Shown piece after piece: positions 24,070-32,330 of a stretch of DNA of 64,000 nucleotides (position 1 is its first letter; each line of letters opens with the position of its first letter). Made by a program: the position numbers and the translations under genes. Below the pieces are notes generated by a model. That model saw only the letters and a program-made list of their open reading frames with translations, was not told where the DNA came from and did no database searches. The DNA is from Pseudoclavibacter sp. RFBB5 (GTDB lineage: Bacteria > Actinomycetota > Actinomycetes > Actinomycetales > Microbacteriaceae), in NCBI RefSeq assembly GCF_002931555.1, contig NZ_PSTZ01000007.1:806001-870000 (forward strand), read 5' to 3'.

Positions 24070-25364
24070 GCGCCCTCCTCGGGCTGCTCGGGCGCCACGG
24101 CGGGCGCTGGTGTCTTGGGCTCTCGCCGGGTCTTGTGGTCCTTGACGGGCAGGCGGTGACGGAGCCGCATGAACGCCTCCAGGTCCTCGTCCGCTTCGAT
24201 CGCGCCGGAGTCGAGCAGGATCTTCACGGCCGCAGCGGTCGCGGGCTGCTCCTCGCCGATCTGAGAGGGCACCAGTCGCGGTGCGCGTTCCTGCTCGCCC
24301 CAGTTGTGGTCCACGAGGTCTTCGATGACGTGCTGCTGCGTGACGTCAGCGATGTGGCTGGCGACCGCGTTGAGCGAGTCGGTGAAGAAGTTCGCAAACG
24401 TGGAGCCGAGCGCCCAGGAACCGGTCTCGGTGCCGAGGTTCAGGAAGTGCGCGAGAACCGCGCGAGCGATCTGCTCGTCGTGGTAGCGGATGGGCTTGTC
24501 GGTGTCCGGCAGTTCGCCGGTCACGCCCATCAGCTCGAGGTCCGCGCCGTGCGGGATGGAAGCGCCGGCGGCTTCACCAGCTCGGAAGTTGGTCGCGAGC
24601 TTCAGCCCAGCGGCCTTCTCCGATTCCTCCCACTGCCTGCGCTGCTCCAGCTCCGCCTTGTCCGGGGATGGGGCCGCCGTGTAGACGGGCACGCCGAGAC
24701 CGTTGCGCTCGACCGTGAGGGCCTGAGCGCGCAGGGTGCGGTCCTTCAGGAGCCAGTTCTTGTACGGGGTGCGGAGGAGGCTGTTCCCGACCCAGTTCGC
24801 GCCCTCGCGCTCGTTGACGTACACGACGAGGCGGTCGATGGGGATGCGGATGGGCTTGACGCCGTTGCCGTACTGCTCGATCGCGGCGAGCCCGCCGTCC
24901 TTCTCGACGACGAACTTCGAGAGCGTGCGAGGTGGGCGCCAGGCGAGCTTCCTGAGTCGCAGGAGGCCACCCTCGGGGCGGTAGACCTGCTCGAAGACGG
25001 AGTGTCCGTAGACGAGCTCGAGGAGCGCGAGCCGCAGGTGGTCGTCCCAGGAGAACTTGTCGCGGGTGCGCAGCGGCGCGACCTCGGGACGGCCCTTGAC
25101 GGGCAGCCCCAGGTCGGTCGCGATGAGGTCCACGACCTCGTCTCGCGCGCCGGCGGGATCGATCATCCACGAGGTGGAGCGGATCGGCATCCCGACTGCG
25201 CGGAGCACAGAGGCGACCTGCGCGTCCTCGCGGCGCATCTTGTCGAACACGTCGATCGAGAGCGGCCAGCGAAGTGCTGGGTTCGTCTCGTGCGCGTCGT
25301 GGCCGAGCTGCCCCCACGAGGCGAGGACGCTGCCGGTCTGGTAGCCGATCTCTGTCACGGACAC
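24066..25364 (-). CDS. Portal protein (DUF935/Mu gp29-like), 432 aa
   Basis: Dodecameric DNA gate at the head vertex. Family features: the opening PALRWPLSIDVFDKMRREDA, VLRAVGMPIRSTSWMIDPAG, LALLELVYGHSVFEQVYRPE and a mid-region LRKLAWRPPRT. Length is within the usual 400-500 range. Situated between large terminase and protease, 3 bp from the terminase stop. Confidence 0.88.
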   Translation of the reverse strand: MSVTEIGYQTGSVLASWGQLGHDAHETNPALRWPLSIDVFDKMRREDAQVASVLRAVGMPIRSTSWMIDPAGARDEVVDLIATDLGLPVKGRPEVAPLRTRDKFSWDDHLRLALLELVYGHSVFEQVYRPEGGLLRLRKLAWRPPRTLSKFVVEKDGGLAAIEQYGNGVKPIRIPIDRLVVYVNEREGANWVGNSLLRTPYKNWLLKDRTLRAQALTVERNGLGVPVYTAAPSPDKAELEQRRQWEESEKAAGLKLATNFRAGEAAGASIPHGADLELMGVTGELPDTDKPIRYHDEQIARAVLAHFLNLGTETGSWALGSTFANFFTDSLNAVASHIADVTQQHVIEDLVDHNWGEQERAPRLVPSQIGEEQPATAAAVKILLDSGAIEADEDLEAFMRLRHRLPVKDHKTRREPKTPAPAVAPEQPEEGA

Positions 25365-25367
25365 CTC

Positions 25368-26990
25368 CTAGAACTGCACCTGCGCGAGGTTTTCCTCGGG
25401 CTCGGCGATGTCGGAGCGCTCGACCGTCTCGGCCTGGGGCGGCGGAGGCGGTATCTCCTCCGGCGGAGGCGGCGCGAACTCCTCGAGCGCGTACAGCGCG
25501 TCGGTGAGGCAAGCGATCGGTGCGACGTCGACGGGCGACTCGAAGAGGTCCCAGACGGGCATCTTCGAGATGAGGCGCGTCGTCGCGTTCCCGACGGTGA
25601 GGTTCAGCGTCGGGTCGTCGCGGTGGCGGATCAGGTCGTCGCGGAGGCGGTCGTGCACGCGGCCGGTGGCGTTCAGGAGCGCCGTCTGCCGGATCTCGTG
25701 CACGATGAACCCGGCGTCGGTCAGCGGCTTGATGAAGTCGGCCGCGGGGCAGCCGGACGCCTGCACGGCGACCTCGTTGATGCCTGTCTTGGTGCGGACC
25801 GCGATGAGGTAGTCCAGGACCCAGAGCATGCCCTCGCGCTGCATGAGCAGCTCGAAGTGCTTGCGGCCGTCCGTGCGCTCGCCGACGACGCCGATAGTCG
25901 TCATGCTGCGGTTGCCGGCAGTACTCACGCCGAGCACCTGGCGGGCGTCGTCAGGGACTGACGAGTCCGGATCGGACGCGTCGCCCCACTTCTCGGGGCT
26001 GAGGAACGGAGCCACGCGGGACATGACCCACTGGCAGAGCACCTCGGTGCGGTAGCCGGCTTCCTCCATCGACGGCGGCATGTCGGCAAGCGCCGACTGC
26101 ACCGTCATGGCGCCGTACCCGATCGAGGGGTTCGCCTGCAGGATCCCGTCGAGGTCGTCCATCGGGCAGCCGTCGGGCGCCGACCACTCGAAGAGCCCGA
26201 GCGTGATGTCGTTGCCGTTCGCCCACTCTTCGGCTTCGAGGATGCCGGCTTCGACCATATCGGTCCACGACTGCTGCAGGGCGAGGGCGGCGTCGCGCTG
26301 GGCGCGGAGGACTACGGCGCTGGCGTCGCCCGCGTTCGAGATGCCCCAGAGCTGTCCCGACCAGAAGGCCTTGAGCGTCTGCGAGACAGCGTTCCACGCG
26401 TCCCAGGTGCCCTGCTCGCGTAGCTCGTCGAGGATGAGGCGCGCGGCGGGCTTGCCGCGGGCGTTCTTGGCGGCGCGGATCTCGTAGTGCGCGAGGTTCC
26501 GCGCGACGATCGCTTCCTTGCCGTTGGTGTCGGAGACACGAGCGGTAGCCGACTGTAGGTCGGCGATCGCCAGCTCGGCTTCTTCGACAGTCTCGGGCTG
26601 AGGGTCAACCCAGAGCTTCACGGCCTTCCACGGCTCGCGCGCGATGTCGAGGTTCTGGGCGACGCCCACGACCTTGAATTTGAGGGGTGGCACCTGGTCC
26701 GGGTGGCGCTTCGAGTCGACGTACAGCCACCAGGCGGCCAGCACGGATGCGAGCGTGGTCTTGCCCTGCTGGCGGGCGACGAGCACGATGACGCGCTTGA
26801 AGCGGTACTGCCCGTCCTCCAGCAGCTCGAGGGCGTGGATGAGGAGCCACTCTTGCCAGGGGTAGAGCTTGATGCCAAGGATGACCGCGGCGAATTCGAT
26901 TACCGCGAAGCCCTTGGATGTCTCCGGGGTCAGCGGGCGCAGCGGTTTCGTCCACAGGCGGGGTTCCGTGCGGCCGTAGTGCTTCGCCAC
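25368..26990 (-). CDS. Terminase large subunit, 540 aa
   Basis: DNA packaging motor. ATPase domain with Walker A ARQQGKTT (72-79) and Walker B with catalytic Glu in RLILDELREQ (about 182-192). The nuclease domain follows from about residue 345. Its first strand reads VLGVSTAGNRSMTTIG; in related terminases the residue at the Ser is an Asp that binds metal, and the next strand reads VAVQASG where Asp is usual. The C-terminus is Pro/Glu-rich. Lies after the small subunit with an 12-bp gap. Confidence 0.92.
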   Translation of the reverse strand: MAKHYGRTEPRLWTKPLRPLTPETSKGFAVIEFAAVILGIKLYPWQEWLLIHALELLEDGQYRFKRVIVLVARQQGKTTLASVLAAWWLYVDSKRHPDQVPPLKFKVVGVAQNLDIAREPWKAVKLWVDPQPETVEEAELAIADLQSATARVSDTNGKEAIVARNLAHYEIRAAKNARGKPAARLILDELREQGTWDAWNAVSQTLKAFWSGQLWGISNAGDASAVVLRAQRDAALALQQSWTDMVEAGILEAEEWANGNDITLGLFEWSAPDGCPMDDLDGILQANPSIGYGAMTVQSALADMPPSMEEAGYRTEVLCQWVMSRVAPFLSPEKWGDASDPDSSVPDDARQVLGVSTAGNRSMTTIGVVGERTDGRKHFELLMQREGMLWVLDYLIAVRTKTGINEVAVQASGCPAADFIKPLTDAGFIVHEIRQTALLNATGRVHDRLRDDLIRHRDDPTLNLTVGNATTRLISKMPVWDLFESPVDVAPIACLTDALYALEEFAPPPPEEIPPPPPQAETVERSDIAEPEENLAQVQF

Positions 26991-27002
26991 GGAACCCCCT
27001 GA

Positions 27003-27611
27003 CTAGCCGCTGATGCCCTGCTTGGAGAGGTATTCGTCGAGCTTGCTCACGGTCGCGGTGCCCTCCTCGGGGACGGGTGCCGCGACGAGTTTCCGCGTGG
27101 CTGGGCTGACGCCGAGCTCACGCATGACCGACATGAGGTGCGGGCCGAGGTACAGCGCCTTGGTGAGCGCCGTCGCGTCCATCGACTGCTTCGCGGCGTC
27201 GATCTGAGATGCGATGCTGCGGCCGAGCGCGACGAGCCCCTTGTGCTGGTCGGTGACGTTGAGCGCGGTGAGTGTCGTCTCGAACGCGTCGAGCATCGGA
27301 GTCTCGTCCGCGCCAGCGACACCGGCGATGCGCATCCGCATCTCAGCGAGGCGCAGTACTCGATCGATGGCCGCGGGGTCGCCCTTCGTGGCCTTGACCC
27401 AGACGCCCTGCTGCAGGCGGTCCAGGCGGTCGAGCTCTAGGTCGCGGACGCTGACCGGGTCAACGCCGAGTCCCTGCCGCTCGAGCGCACGAGCGATGCT
27501 CTTCTCGGTCATGGCGATGGACGAGAACTTCAGCTCCTCGCGGATGCGGGCCACCGTCACGCCGGCACGGCGCAGCTCCAGCGCCTTCTTGTCGCGCTCT
27601 GCTGGCTTCAC
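27003..27611 (-). CDS. Terminase small subunit, 202 aa
   Basis: The N-terminal helix-turn-helix (about 1-55: ALELRRAGVTVARIREELKF) recognises the packaging site; the middle region would oligomerise. It directly precedes the large subunit and overlaps the methyltransferase stop by 4 bp. Confidence 0.85.
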   Translation of the reverse strand: MKPAERDKKALELRRAGVTVARIREELKFSSIAMTEKSIARALERQGLGVDPVSVRDLELDRLDRLQQGVWVKATKGDPAAIDRVLRLAEMRMRIAGVAGADETPMLDAFETTLTALNVTDQHKGLVALGRSIASQIDAAKQSMDATALTKALYLGPHLMSVMRELGVSPATRKLVAAPVPEEGTATVSKLDEYLSKQGISG

Positions 27612-28876
27612 GCTGCCACCTCCGCGAACGAGTACTGCTGCCGGCCGCGGAGCGGGATCACGCCCGTGTGCTCCTCGAAGCGTCGAGCGGTGACGTCGGC
27701 GTAGACCGGGTCCAGCTCGACGACGAGCGAACGCATGCCGAGCCCGTGCGCGGCGATGAGCGTGGAGCCCGACCCGGAGAACGGATCGAACACCAGGCCA
27801 CCGGGCGGGCAGGAGTTCTCGAGCATGGCCTGCACGAGCGGGACGGGCTTCATCGTCGGATGCTCACGCGATGCACGCGGGCGCGGCACCTGGAACACCG
27901 TCGACGACTTGTGACCGCCGTGCCAGTTCTCCCCGCCACGACCGAGACGACCCTCGCCGCCGGGCGCGAAACCGTACGCGATCGCCTCGTAGTCGGCGGG
28001 CATCTCGGCCTCGAAGATCGGTTCGTGCTGCCAGTGGTAGTCAGCGCGGCCCATGACGAGCGAGTCCTTCACCCAGATCAACGTCTGACGCAGGCGGATG
28101 CCAGCCTCACGCATCGCGGTCGCGAAGTCCTCGCGCACCACGTCGGAGTGAGCGACGTACATGGGAGCGCCAGGTCGACAGACGGCGAGCGCCGTGCGGA
28201 CAGCGTCACGGAACACCGCGACAGCTTCGTCCGCGCCGTCGTTCTGGATCGTCATGCCGGTCCCGCCGACGTAGTTCACGCCGTAGGGAGGATCCGTCCA
28301 CACGCAGTCGACGTGACCAAGCGCGGCCGAGCGCACGAGGTCCGTGTCGCCGCTGCTCCCAACCACCAGGCGGTGCTCGCCGAGCTGCCACACGTCACCA
28401 GGCCGCGAGACAGGCTCAGCCGGCCGGTCGGGTGCGTCGTCCGGGTCAGTGAGCGCGAGAGGCGGCTCCACATCGCGGAGGAGGCGAGCCAGGTCCACGT
28501 CCGAGTATCCGGTGCCCGTGAGGTCGTCGGCTTCCCGCAGGAGGTCGAGCAGCTTCTCGTCGTCGTACGAGCCGAGGTCCGCGATGCGGTTGTCGCCGGC
28601 AACGATCTGCGCGGCGGTCTCCCCGTCGACGTCGACGAGCACGACGCGCAGCGACGGCCACTCCAGCGACCGAGCCGCCATCAGCGTGTGATTGCCCGCG
28701 AGCACCTCATTCGGGCGCCCAGTGATCGACCCCACGTTGACGACGATCGGCTTGTACTGACCACGAGCACGGAGCGAGTCCGCGATCGCCTCCACATCAC
28801 CGCGCCGGGGGTTCCCGACGAACGTGGCGAGGTCGGAAACGGACATCTCGACCATGCGCAGGTTGTCGATTCGCAT
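27608..28876 (-). CDS. ParB-like domain fused to DNA N4/N6 methyltransferase, 422 aa
   Basis: Residues about 10-110 form a ParB/Srx-type domain (SLRARGQYKPIVVN, EVLAGNHTLMAARSL). The rest is a methyltransferase with the catalytic TDPPYG motif near 195 and the AdoMet loop VFDPFSGSGST near 380, thus a permuted (beta-type) order. It would methylate Ade or Cyt in a specific sequence. Start at second ATG (28876) for spacing from GGGAGG. It heads the late operon, before terminase; modifying phage DNA just before packaging would protect it from host restriction (inference). Confidence 0.88.
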   Translation of the reverse strand: MRIDNLRMVEMSVSDLATFVGNPRRGDVEAIADSLRARGQYKPIVVNVGSITGRPNEVLAGNHTLMAARSLEWPSLRVVLVDVDGETAAQIVAGDNRIADLGSYDDEKLLDLLREADDLTGTGYSDVDLARLLRDVEPPLALTDPDDAPDRPAEPVSRPGDVWQLGEHRLVVGSSGDTDLVRSAALGHVDCVWTDPPYGVNYVGGTGMTIQNDGADEAVAVFRDAVRTALAVCRPGAPMYVAHSDVVREDFATAMREAGIRLRQTLIWVKDSLVMGRADYHWQHEPIFEAEMPADYEAIAYGFAPGGEGRLGRGGENWHGGHKSSTVFQVPRPRASREHPTMKPVPLVQAMLENSCPPGGLVFDPFSGSGSTLIAAHGLGMRSLVVELDPVYADVTARRFEEHTGVIPLRGRQQYSFAEVAA

Positions 28877-29046
28877 CATGGCCTCCCGATTTCGTTCGTG
28901 CGCGTGATGGGGTACCCATTTCCGGGGAGGGAGGACCGATCGAAGGAAGGGGCAGGCCGCCCATTCGAACTTCTGAGATTTTTTCTCGACTCGTTTCGGC
29001 TCAACATGGGCTGAGGCTTGCGAGGTTCGCGTGTGCCGAGTCAGGA
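28877..29046. other. Intergenic stretch upstream of the late operon
   Basis: 170 bp without a supported gene, unusually AT-rich in places (attttttctcgac around 28977-28990). It is a likely place for the late promoter or part of the packaging (cos) region between HNH and terminase genes, but no defined site can be named by eye. Confidence 0.3.
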
Positions 29047-29340
29047 CTATTTGAAGGTGCCCTGACATTCCCTGTCGTACTTGGTCTTGAAGGCATCGAT
29101 GTACGCGTCGAGTTCGTCTGGGGTGTAGATCCCTGTGGCGGTGCGCCTGCCGTTGAAGCTGAGGCGTGCTCCGTCGGGTAGTTCCTCACAGTCGATGGTC
29201 ACGTTCTTGGTGATGAGAGTGATGGTGACCTGCGAGTAGTCCCCCGAGGGAGTGATGGCAACCTCGGGTGTGGTGGTGAGCTCCACCCCGTCGACGGTGA
29301 CGGTGCGTCCGATGGTGACGGTCCGGTGCGTGGTAGTCAT
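29047..29340 (-). CDS. Hypothetical phage protein, 97 aa
   Basis: ATG 29340 with AGGAGG upstream. N-terminal beta strands (TVTIGRTVTVDGVELTTTPE) and a helical C-terminus (PDELDAYIDAFKTKYD). No known family. Positioned between the HNH/terminase block genes; may belong to packaging or to DNA processing. Confidence 0.7.
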   Translation of the reverse strand: MTTTHRTVTIGRTVTVDGVELTTTPEVAITPSGDYSQVTITLITKNVTIDCEELPDGARLSFNGRRTATGIYTPDELDAYIDAFKTKYDRECQGTFK

Positions 29341-29357
29341 GGGTTCCTCCTGGTGGG

Positions 29358-29696
29358 TCAGTCGGTGCGTGTGCGGATGAGGAAGCGCTTGCTCGGTGGG
29401 CGCGCGCTGAAGAGAGTGCCTGTGACGAGGTCTGACATCACCTGGTGGTTGACGGTGTCGCAGGTGATGATGACGACGTCGATGGCTTGCCCTCGTGCGA
29501 ACTGCGCTTGGCCAGACTGGAAGCGGAGCCTTCCCCCGTTCGGCCAACTGATGAGCGACCCTTGCCGCGTGGCGTCTGGTCCTGCCTGACCGAACGCGTA
29601 CCGGTGGGCTTGCTCTGCTGCTCGTGCTGTCTGGTCGAGCCAGAGGACGCGGTGTCCGTCCTTGGCCAGCGAGAGGGCTTCGGCTATCGGGTCCAT
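29358..29696 (-). CDS. Hypothetical phage protein, 112 aa
   Basis: Sequence ALSLAKDGHRVLWLDQTARA and IDVVIITCDTVNHQVMSDLV looks like a P-loop-fold or Rossmann-like fragment without a P-loop. It resembles a clipped nucleotide-binding domain. Function unknown. Confidence 0.62.
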   Translation of the reverse strand: MDPIAEALSLAKDGHRVLWLDQTARAAEQAHRYAFGQAGPDATRQGSLISWPNGGRLRFQSGQAQFARGQAIDVVIITCDTVNHQVMSDLVTGTLFSARPPSKRFLIRTRTD

Positions 29697-29725
29697 GGGA
29701 GCTCCTCCGTGTCGGTGGGTGCCGC

Positions 29726-29737
29726 TACGCTTCTGCC
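29726..29737 (+). promoter_or_regulatory. Leaderless -10 box for the 165-aa moron
   Basis: TACGCT at 29726-29731, then 6 nt to ATG 29738. No ribosome binding site is visible. Confidence 0.5.
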
Positions 29738-30235
29738 ATGTCCCCTGCGAAGCGCTCTCTCAAGGTCGCGTGGATCATCGTTGGCGCTGTCGCCGTCGTG
29801 ATCGCCGCGCTCGTCGTGTTCGGTGTTGCATCGAACAGCTCCCCCACGCCCACTGAGGAGCCGGTGGCTGAGGCCACGCAGCCGGCAGAGACTCAGGCGC
29901 CCGTCGAGGCGGCGACCGCTGAGCCCGAATCTCCGAGCGTCGCGATTCAGGTGGACCAAGCGCTCAAGACGAACTTCGTTGTGGACTCGTACCAGGACAC
30001 GTGCGGCCAAGAAGGTCTGACGTGGCCGTGCTTCATCGGTGAGGTCACGGATGCCGGCGACGGCAAGGTGCTCGTGTGGTTCGCGCAGAACCCGGAGGAT
30101 CCGGCGACCACGGCGAAGAACATCCTCACGCTGTCGTGCCAGGCGGTCCCCGACCTGCAGGGCGTCATCGTCGCCGACCTGAACCAGGCTCCGCTCGCTG
30201 AGGTCACTCGCGCTGAGGGTGCGGGTATCTGCTAG
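29738..30235 (+). CDS. Moron: membrane-anchored secreted protein, 165 aa
   Basis: Short basic N-terminus and one membrane helix (about 10-30, VAWIIVGAVAVVIAALVVFG), then a Pro/Thr/Glu-rich linker (about 33-70) and an extracytoplasmic domain with three cysteines (DTCGQEG, WPCFIG, LSCQAVPD) plus a terminal Cys. That composition fits an exported surface protein with disulphides. It stands alone on the plus strand between minus-strand genes. Lysogenic conversion of the cell surface is plausible; function unknown. Confidence 0.68.
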   Translation: MSPAKRSLKVAWIIVGAVAVVIAALVVFGVASNSSPTPTEEPVAEATQPAETQAPVEAATAEPESPSVAIQVDQALKTNFVVDSYQDTCGQEGLTWPCFIGEVTDAGDGKVLVWFAQNPEDPATTAKNILTLSCQAVPDLQGVIVADLNQAPLAEVTRAEGAGIC

Positions 30236-30555
30236 GTCCACTGCCGCGAAGGCGGGGCTAGCCCGACCCTGGGCGAGTTGTTGCTGCGCTCGCGGTTGCA
30301 TCCAGCGTGCGAGGGTTCCCAGTTCGTTGGGTCTTCCTCGAACTCCGGGTAGAGCGACACGGGCTTGATGTGGTCGCGCTGGAAGCGGTCGTCGTTCTTG
30401 AAGTCGTCCCAGGGGGCGTCGTAGTCGATCGGCATGCCGCAGATCCAGCAGTGCGCGCCCTTCGTTCCGTCCTCGTTGATGAACGCAGCGCACTCGGCGC
30501 GGAAGTCGGCCTTGTTCTTCTTCCCCTGGCGGGTGCTGGTGTGGTTCTTCCCCAT
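30232..30555 (-). CDS. HNH endonuclease (packaging-associated), 107 aa
   Basis: Shows HWICG-type CxxC (CWICG), FQRDHIKPVSLYPEF with the HNH His, and a second part WEPSHAGCNRERSN. Such small HNH proteins near terminase are needed for cos cleavage in many siphoviruses. Overlaps the stop of the opposing moron by 4 bp. Confidence 0.85.
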   Translation of the reverse strand: MGKNHTSTRQGKKNKADFRAECAAFINEDGTKGAHCWICGMPIDYDAPWDDFKNDDRFQRDHIKPVSLYPEFEEDPTNWEPSHAGCNRERSNNSPRVGLAPPSRQWT

Positions 30556-30692
30556 GGCACCCCCTCGCGGGTCAGGCCCGCCGACGTCCCCACATCGGCG
30601 GGCCCACTTCCCTCGATGCTCGATTCGACACGACGCTGAGCTTGCATCCCGCGGCCAACCGACTCATGGACGTGCACGGACCGGATAGACGA

Positions 30693-30722
30693 AAGCCCCG
30701 AGCGAGAGTCGCTTCGGGGCTT
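30693..30722 (-). terminator. Hairpin after the excisionase-like gene
   Basis: AAGCCCCGA(g)CGA... pairs with TCG(c)TTCGGGGCTT. It lies 50 bp after the stop of the gene at 30771 in its direction of transcription, and before the HNH gene. The U run is weak. The region 30556-30770 holds no gene I can support. Confidence 0.5.
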
Positions 30723-30770
30723 CGTGAAAATGTGTCGATCTTGAGTAAACAGGGTGACACGGGTCCCGTG

Positions 30771-31004
30771 TCAACTCGATCCGGAAATTTCTTTCTGACG
30801 ACGGCGGATCCGGTACTGCGTGGCCGGGTCCCGGAGAGTCATGTCCCTCCACCAGGAGAGCAGCTCCTCGAGTTCGACCTCCATGCGGCGGCCGTCCATG
30901 CGGATCTTCATGCCCTGGCGTCGCCACCGCCGGATAGAACGAACCGACCTACCTACACGCCGCGCTGCTGCACGGGTCGTGAGGTAAGTGGGGTCAGAAC
31001 TCAT
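30771..31004 (-). CDS. Small helix-turn-helix protein, excisionase/MerR-like, 77 aa
   Basis: TTRAAARRVGRSVRSIRRWR followed by GMKIRMDGRRMEVELEELL is the winged-helix layout of excisionases and MerR-like regulators. It may control the late region or act as excision factor. The start codon sits 7 nt after GATAAT (31017-31012), so the mRNA may be leaderless. Confidence 0.75.
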   Translation of the reverse strand: MSSDPTYLTTRAAARRVGRSVRSIRRWRRQGMKIRMDGRRMEVELEELLSWWRDMTLRDPATQYRIRRRQKEISGSS

Positions 31005-31017
31005 AGGGCTAATTATC
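31005..31017 (-). promoter_or_regulatory. Leaderless -10 box for the HTH gene
   Basis: GATAAT on the minus strand (31017-31012) and 7 nt to ATG 31004, without ribosome binding site. Confidence 0.5.
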
Positions 31018-31092
31018 CCCGGTGAAGCGCGAAAGCTTGGGTATCTCGCACCTCCAAACGCGCGTTACTGGCTGATCGTGCCAGGATGAACT

Positions 31093-31944
31093 GTGCCTGA
31101 TATCGACCCCTCCCCTTCGGCCAAGAGCGCGCTCGACAAATTGCTCTCGTATCTCACCAAAGCGGCCCTTGTCTCTGCCGGAATACTCATCATCGCCGTG
31201 GGCCTCACGATTTGGCTTGGGCCTTGGTGGCGACGTATTCCGAGTGCCCCGACCGCGGATGAGTGGAGCGCGCTCTGGGGCATGATCAGCGCCGTCGGCG
31301 CAATCGGCGCTGTGGTGGCCGCTGTGGCCGCATTCCTGGTGGCTCGGGACCAGCTGGCTACCGCGGCTCAGCAGCTCAGGGATGCGGCAGAGCAAGCGAA
31401 GAACGCGTCGTTGCAGGCGGAGAAGGAGAGCTTCGACCGCAACCGCCCCTATGTTGTCGCCTCTGTGGTCCCGAGTCTCGCGGGCATGGGGGTTTATGAC
31501 CTTGTGCTTACCAACCTCGGTGGTTCCTATGCTCGATCCATCACGATCGGCCTAGACGAAGGTGTGATCGCGACCACGCACGAAAACGACCACATCTCGC
31601 AGAGCTTCGAAAGACTCTCGCGGTTCCCTTTCGACCTAGCACCTCGAGACTCGCGTCGCATGTTCTGGTCGGTGGACCCAGATGAGAATGCTGACCCCCC
31701 GCTCGGACAGGGTGCCCCACCCTCTGGAAGAATTCTCCTGAAGTATGAGTGGGAACGCGATGGTCCTTTCGGACCGGAGTTCGAGGAACTCTTCGCATAC
31801 GACACTGGTGGCCTCCGCGATCTCTCTCCAGTCCCAGATCAGGGGCCAGTCAGACGATCAACCGATCCCCTGGCGTCTGGGATGCTGAACATCGAGCACG
31901 CGCTACGAGCGATTGCTCGACACATGGGTGAGTTCCGACGCTGA
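31093..31944 (+). CDS. Moron: membrane-anchored protein with soluble beta domain, 283 aa
   Basis: Two hydrophobic stretches (about 27-45 and 60-82) with a short linker, then a helical stretch (LATAAQQLRDAAEQAKNASL) and a large soluble domain with VLTNLGGSYARSITIGLDEG, the same kind of N-G-x-A-x-x-I beta phrase as in the morons at 5394 and 6917. GTG 31093 follows AGGA. Ends before a strong hairpin. Function unknown; membrane topology and independent strand suggest expression in the lysogen. Confidence 0.68.
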   Translation: MPDIDPSPSAKSALDKLLSYLTKAALVSAGILIIAVGLTIWLGPWWRRIPSAPTADEWSALWGMISAVGAIGAVVAAVAAFLVARDQLATAAQQLRDAAEQAKNASLQAEKESFDRNRPYVVASVVPSLAGMGVYDLVLTNLGGSYARSITIGLDEGVIATTHENDHISQSFERLSRFPFDLAPRDSRRMFWSVDPDENADPPLGQGAPPSGRILLKYEWERDGPFGPEFEELFAYDTGGLRDLSPVPDQGPVRRSTDPLASGMLNIEHALRAIARHMGEFRR

Positions 31945-31959
31945 GTGGACTCGGCAGGA

Positions 31960-31987
31960 AGGGCTCGGGATCCTCGTCCCGAGCCCT
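31960..31987. terminator. Bidirectional hairpin between moron and early operon end
   Basis: AGGGCTCGGGA (31960-31970) pairs perfectly with TCCCGAGCCCT (31977-31987). It closes the plus-strand moron and the convergent early operon. Confidence 0.75.
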
Positions 31988-31995
31988 CCTCGTTT

Positions 31996-32154
31996 CTATT
32001 TGAGAGGAATCCGGGTTGCGTCCGGATCGGAGTTGCGGTCGATCGCACCGTACTTCGCCTCCGCGATCTTCTGCACGGTCTGTGCGACGGACGCGACGAC
32101 GAAGATCAGGAGGATCGCTGCGATGAGCGAGAAAGCTACCCATTCCCAGGTCAT
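31996..32154 (-). CDS. Tiny membrane protein, 52 aa (paralogue of 32323)
   Basis: Starts MTWEWVAFSLIAAILLIFVV, one membrane helix, then a basic-acidic cytoplasmic tail. ATG overlaps the stop of the preceding gene as ATGA. Its first 16 residues match the protein at 32323-32463 closely (xEWxxFSxxAAxLL). Last gene of the early operon. Too short for usual gene calls. Confidence 0.75.
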   Translation of the reverse strand: MTWEWVAFSLIAAILLIFVVASVAQTVQKIAEAKYGAIDRNSDPDATRIPLK

Positions 32155-32330
32155 TGGTTCACCCCCTTTGCTGCCATCAGGGCGGCGCGCACGGGGCCAC
32201 GCAGCCGATCCTTCGTGCCGGCCATGAGCACGGAATGGTCACCGCGGTTCAGCACGGCGCGGATGAAGGCGTTCAGTGCGGCGTCGAGCTCTTCCTCCGA
32301 GGGGAGTCTCCGTCCGGTCGCCTCACTCAT
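32151..32330 (-). CDS. Small soluble protein, 59 aa
   Basis: MSEATGRRLPSEEELDAALN and GDHSVLMAGTKDRLRGPVRA: helical and charged, no known family. Overlaps both neighbours (8 bp and 4 bp), so it is translated as part of the three-gene unit with the two tiny membrane proteins. Confidence 0.75.
   Translation of the reverse strand: MSEATGRRLPSEEELDAALNAFIRAVLNRGDHSVLMAGTKDRLRGPVRAALMAAKGVNQ

Noticed and set aside
24304-24486. Small plus-strand ORFs in the portal and terminase region
   Set aside because: No ribosome sites, no sensible proteins; all lie opposite strongly coding minus-strand genes.
27668-29014. Long plus-strand open frame over the methyltransferase gene
   Set aside because: It is an antisense shadow in high-GC DNA; its product is Arg/His-rich low-complexity, while the minus strand holds clear ParB and methylase motifs.
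30642-31025. Plus-strand ORF opposite the small HTH gene
   Set aside because: The minus-strand HTH protein has a convincing fold and promoter; the plus ORF crosses the terminator hairpin.
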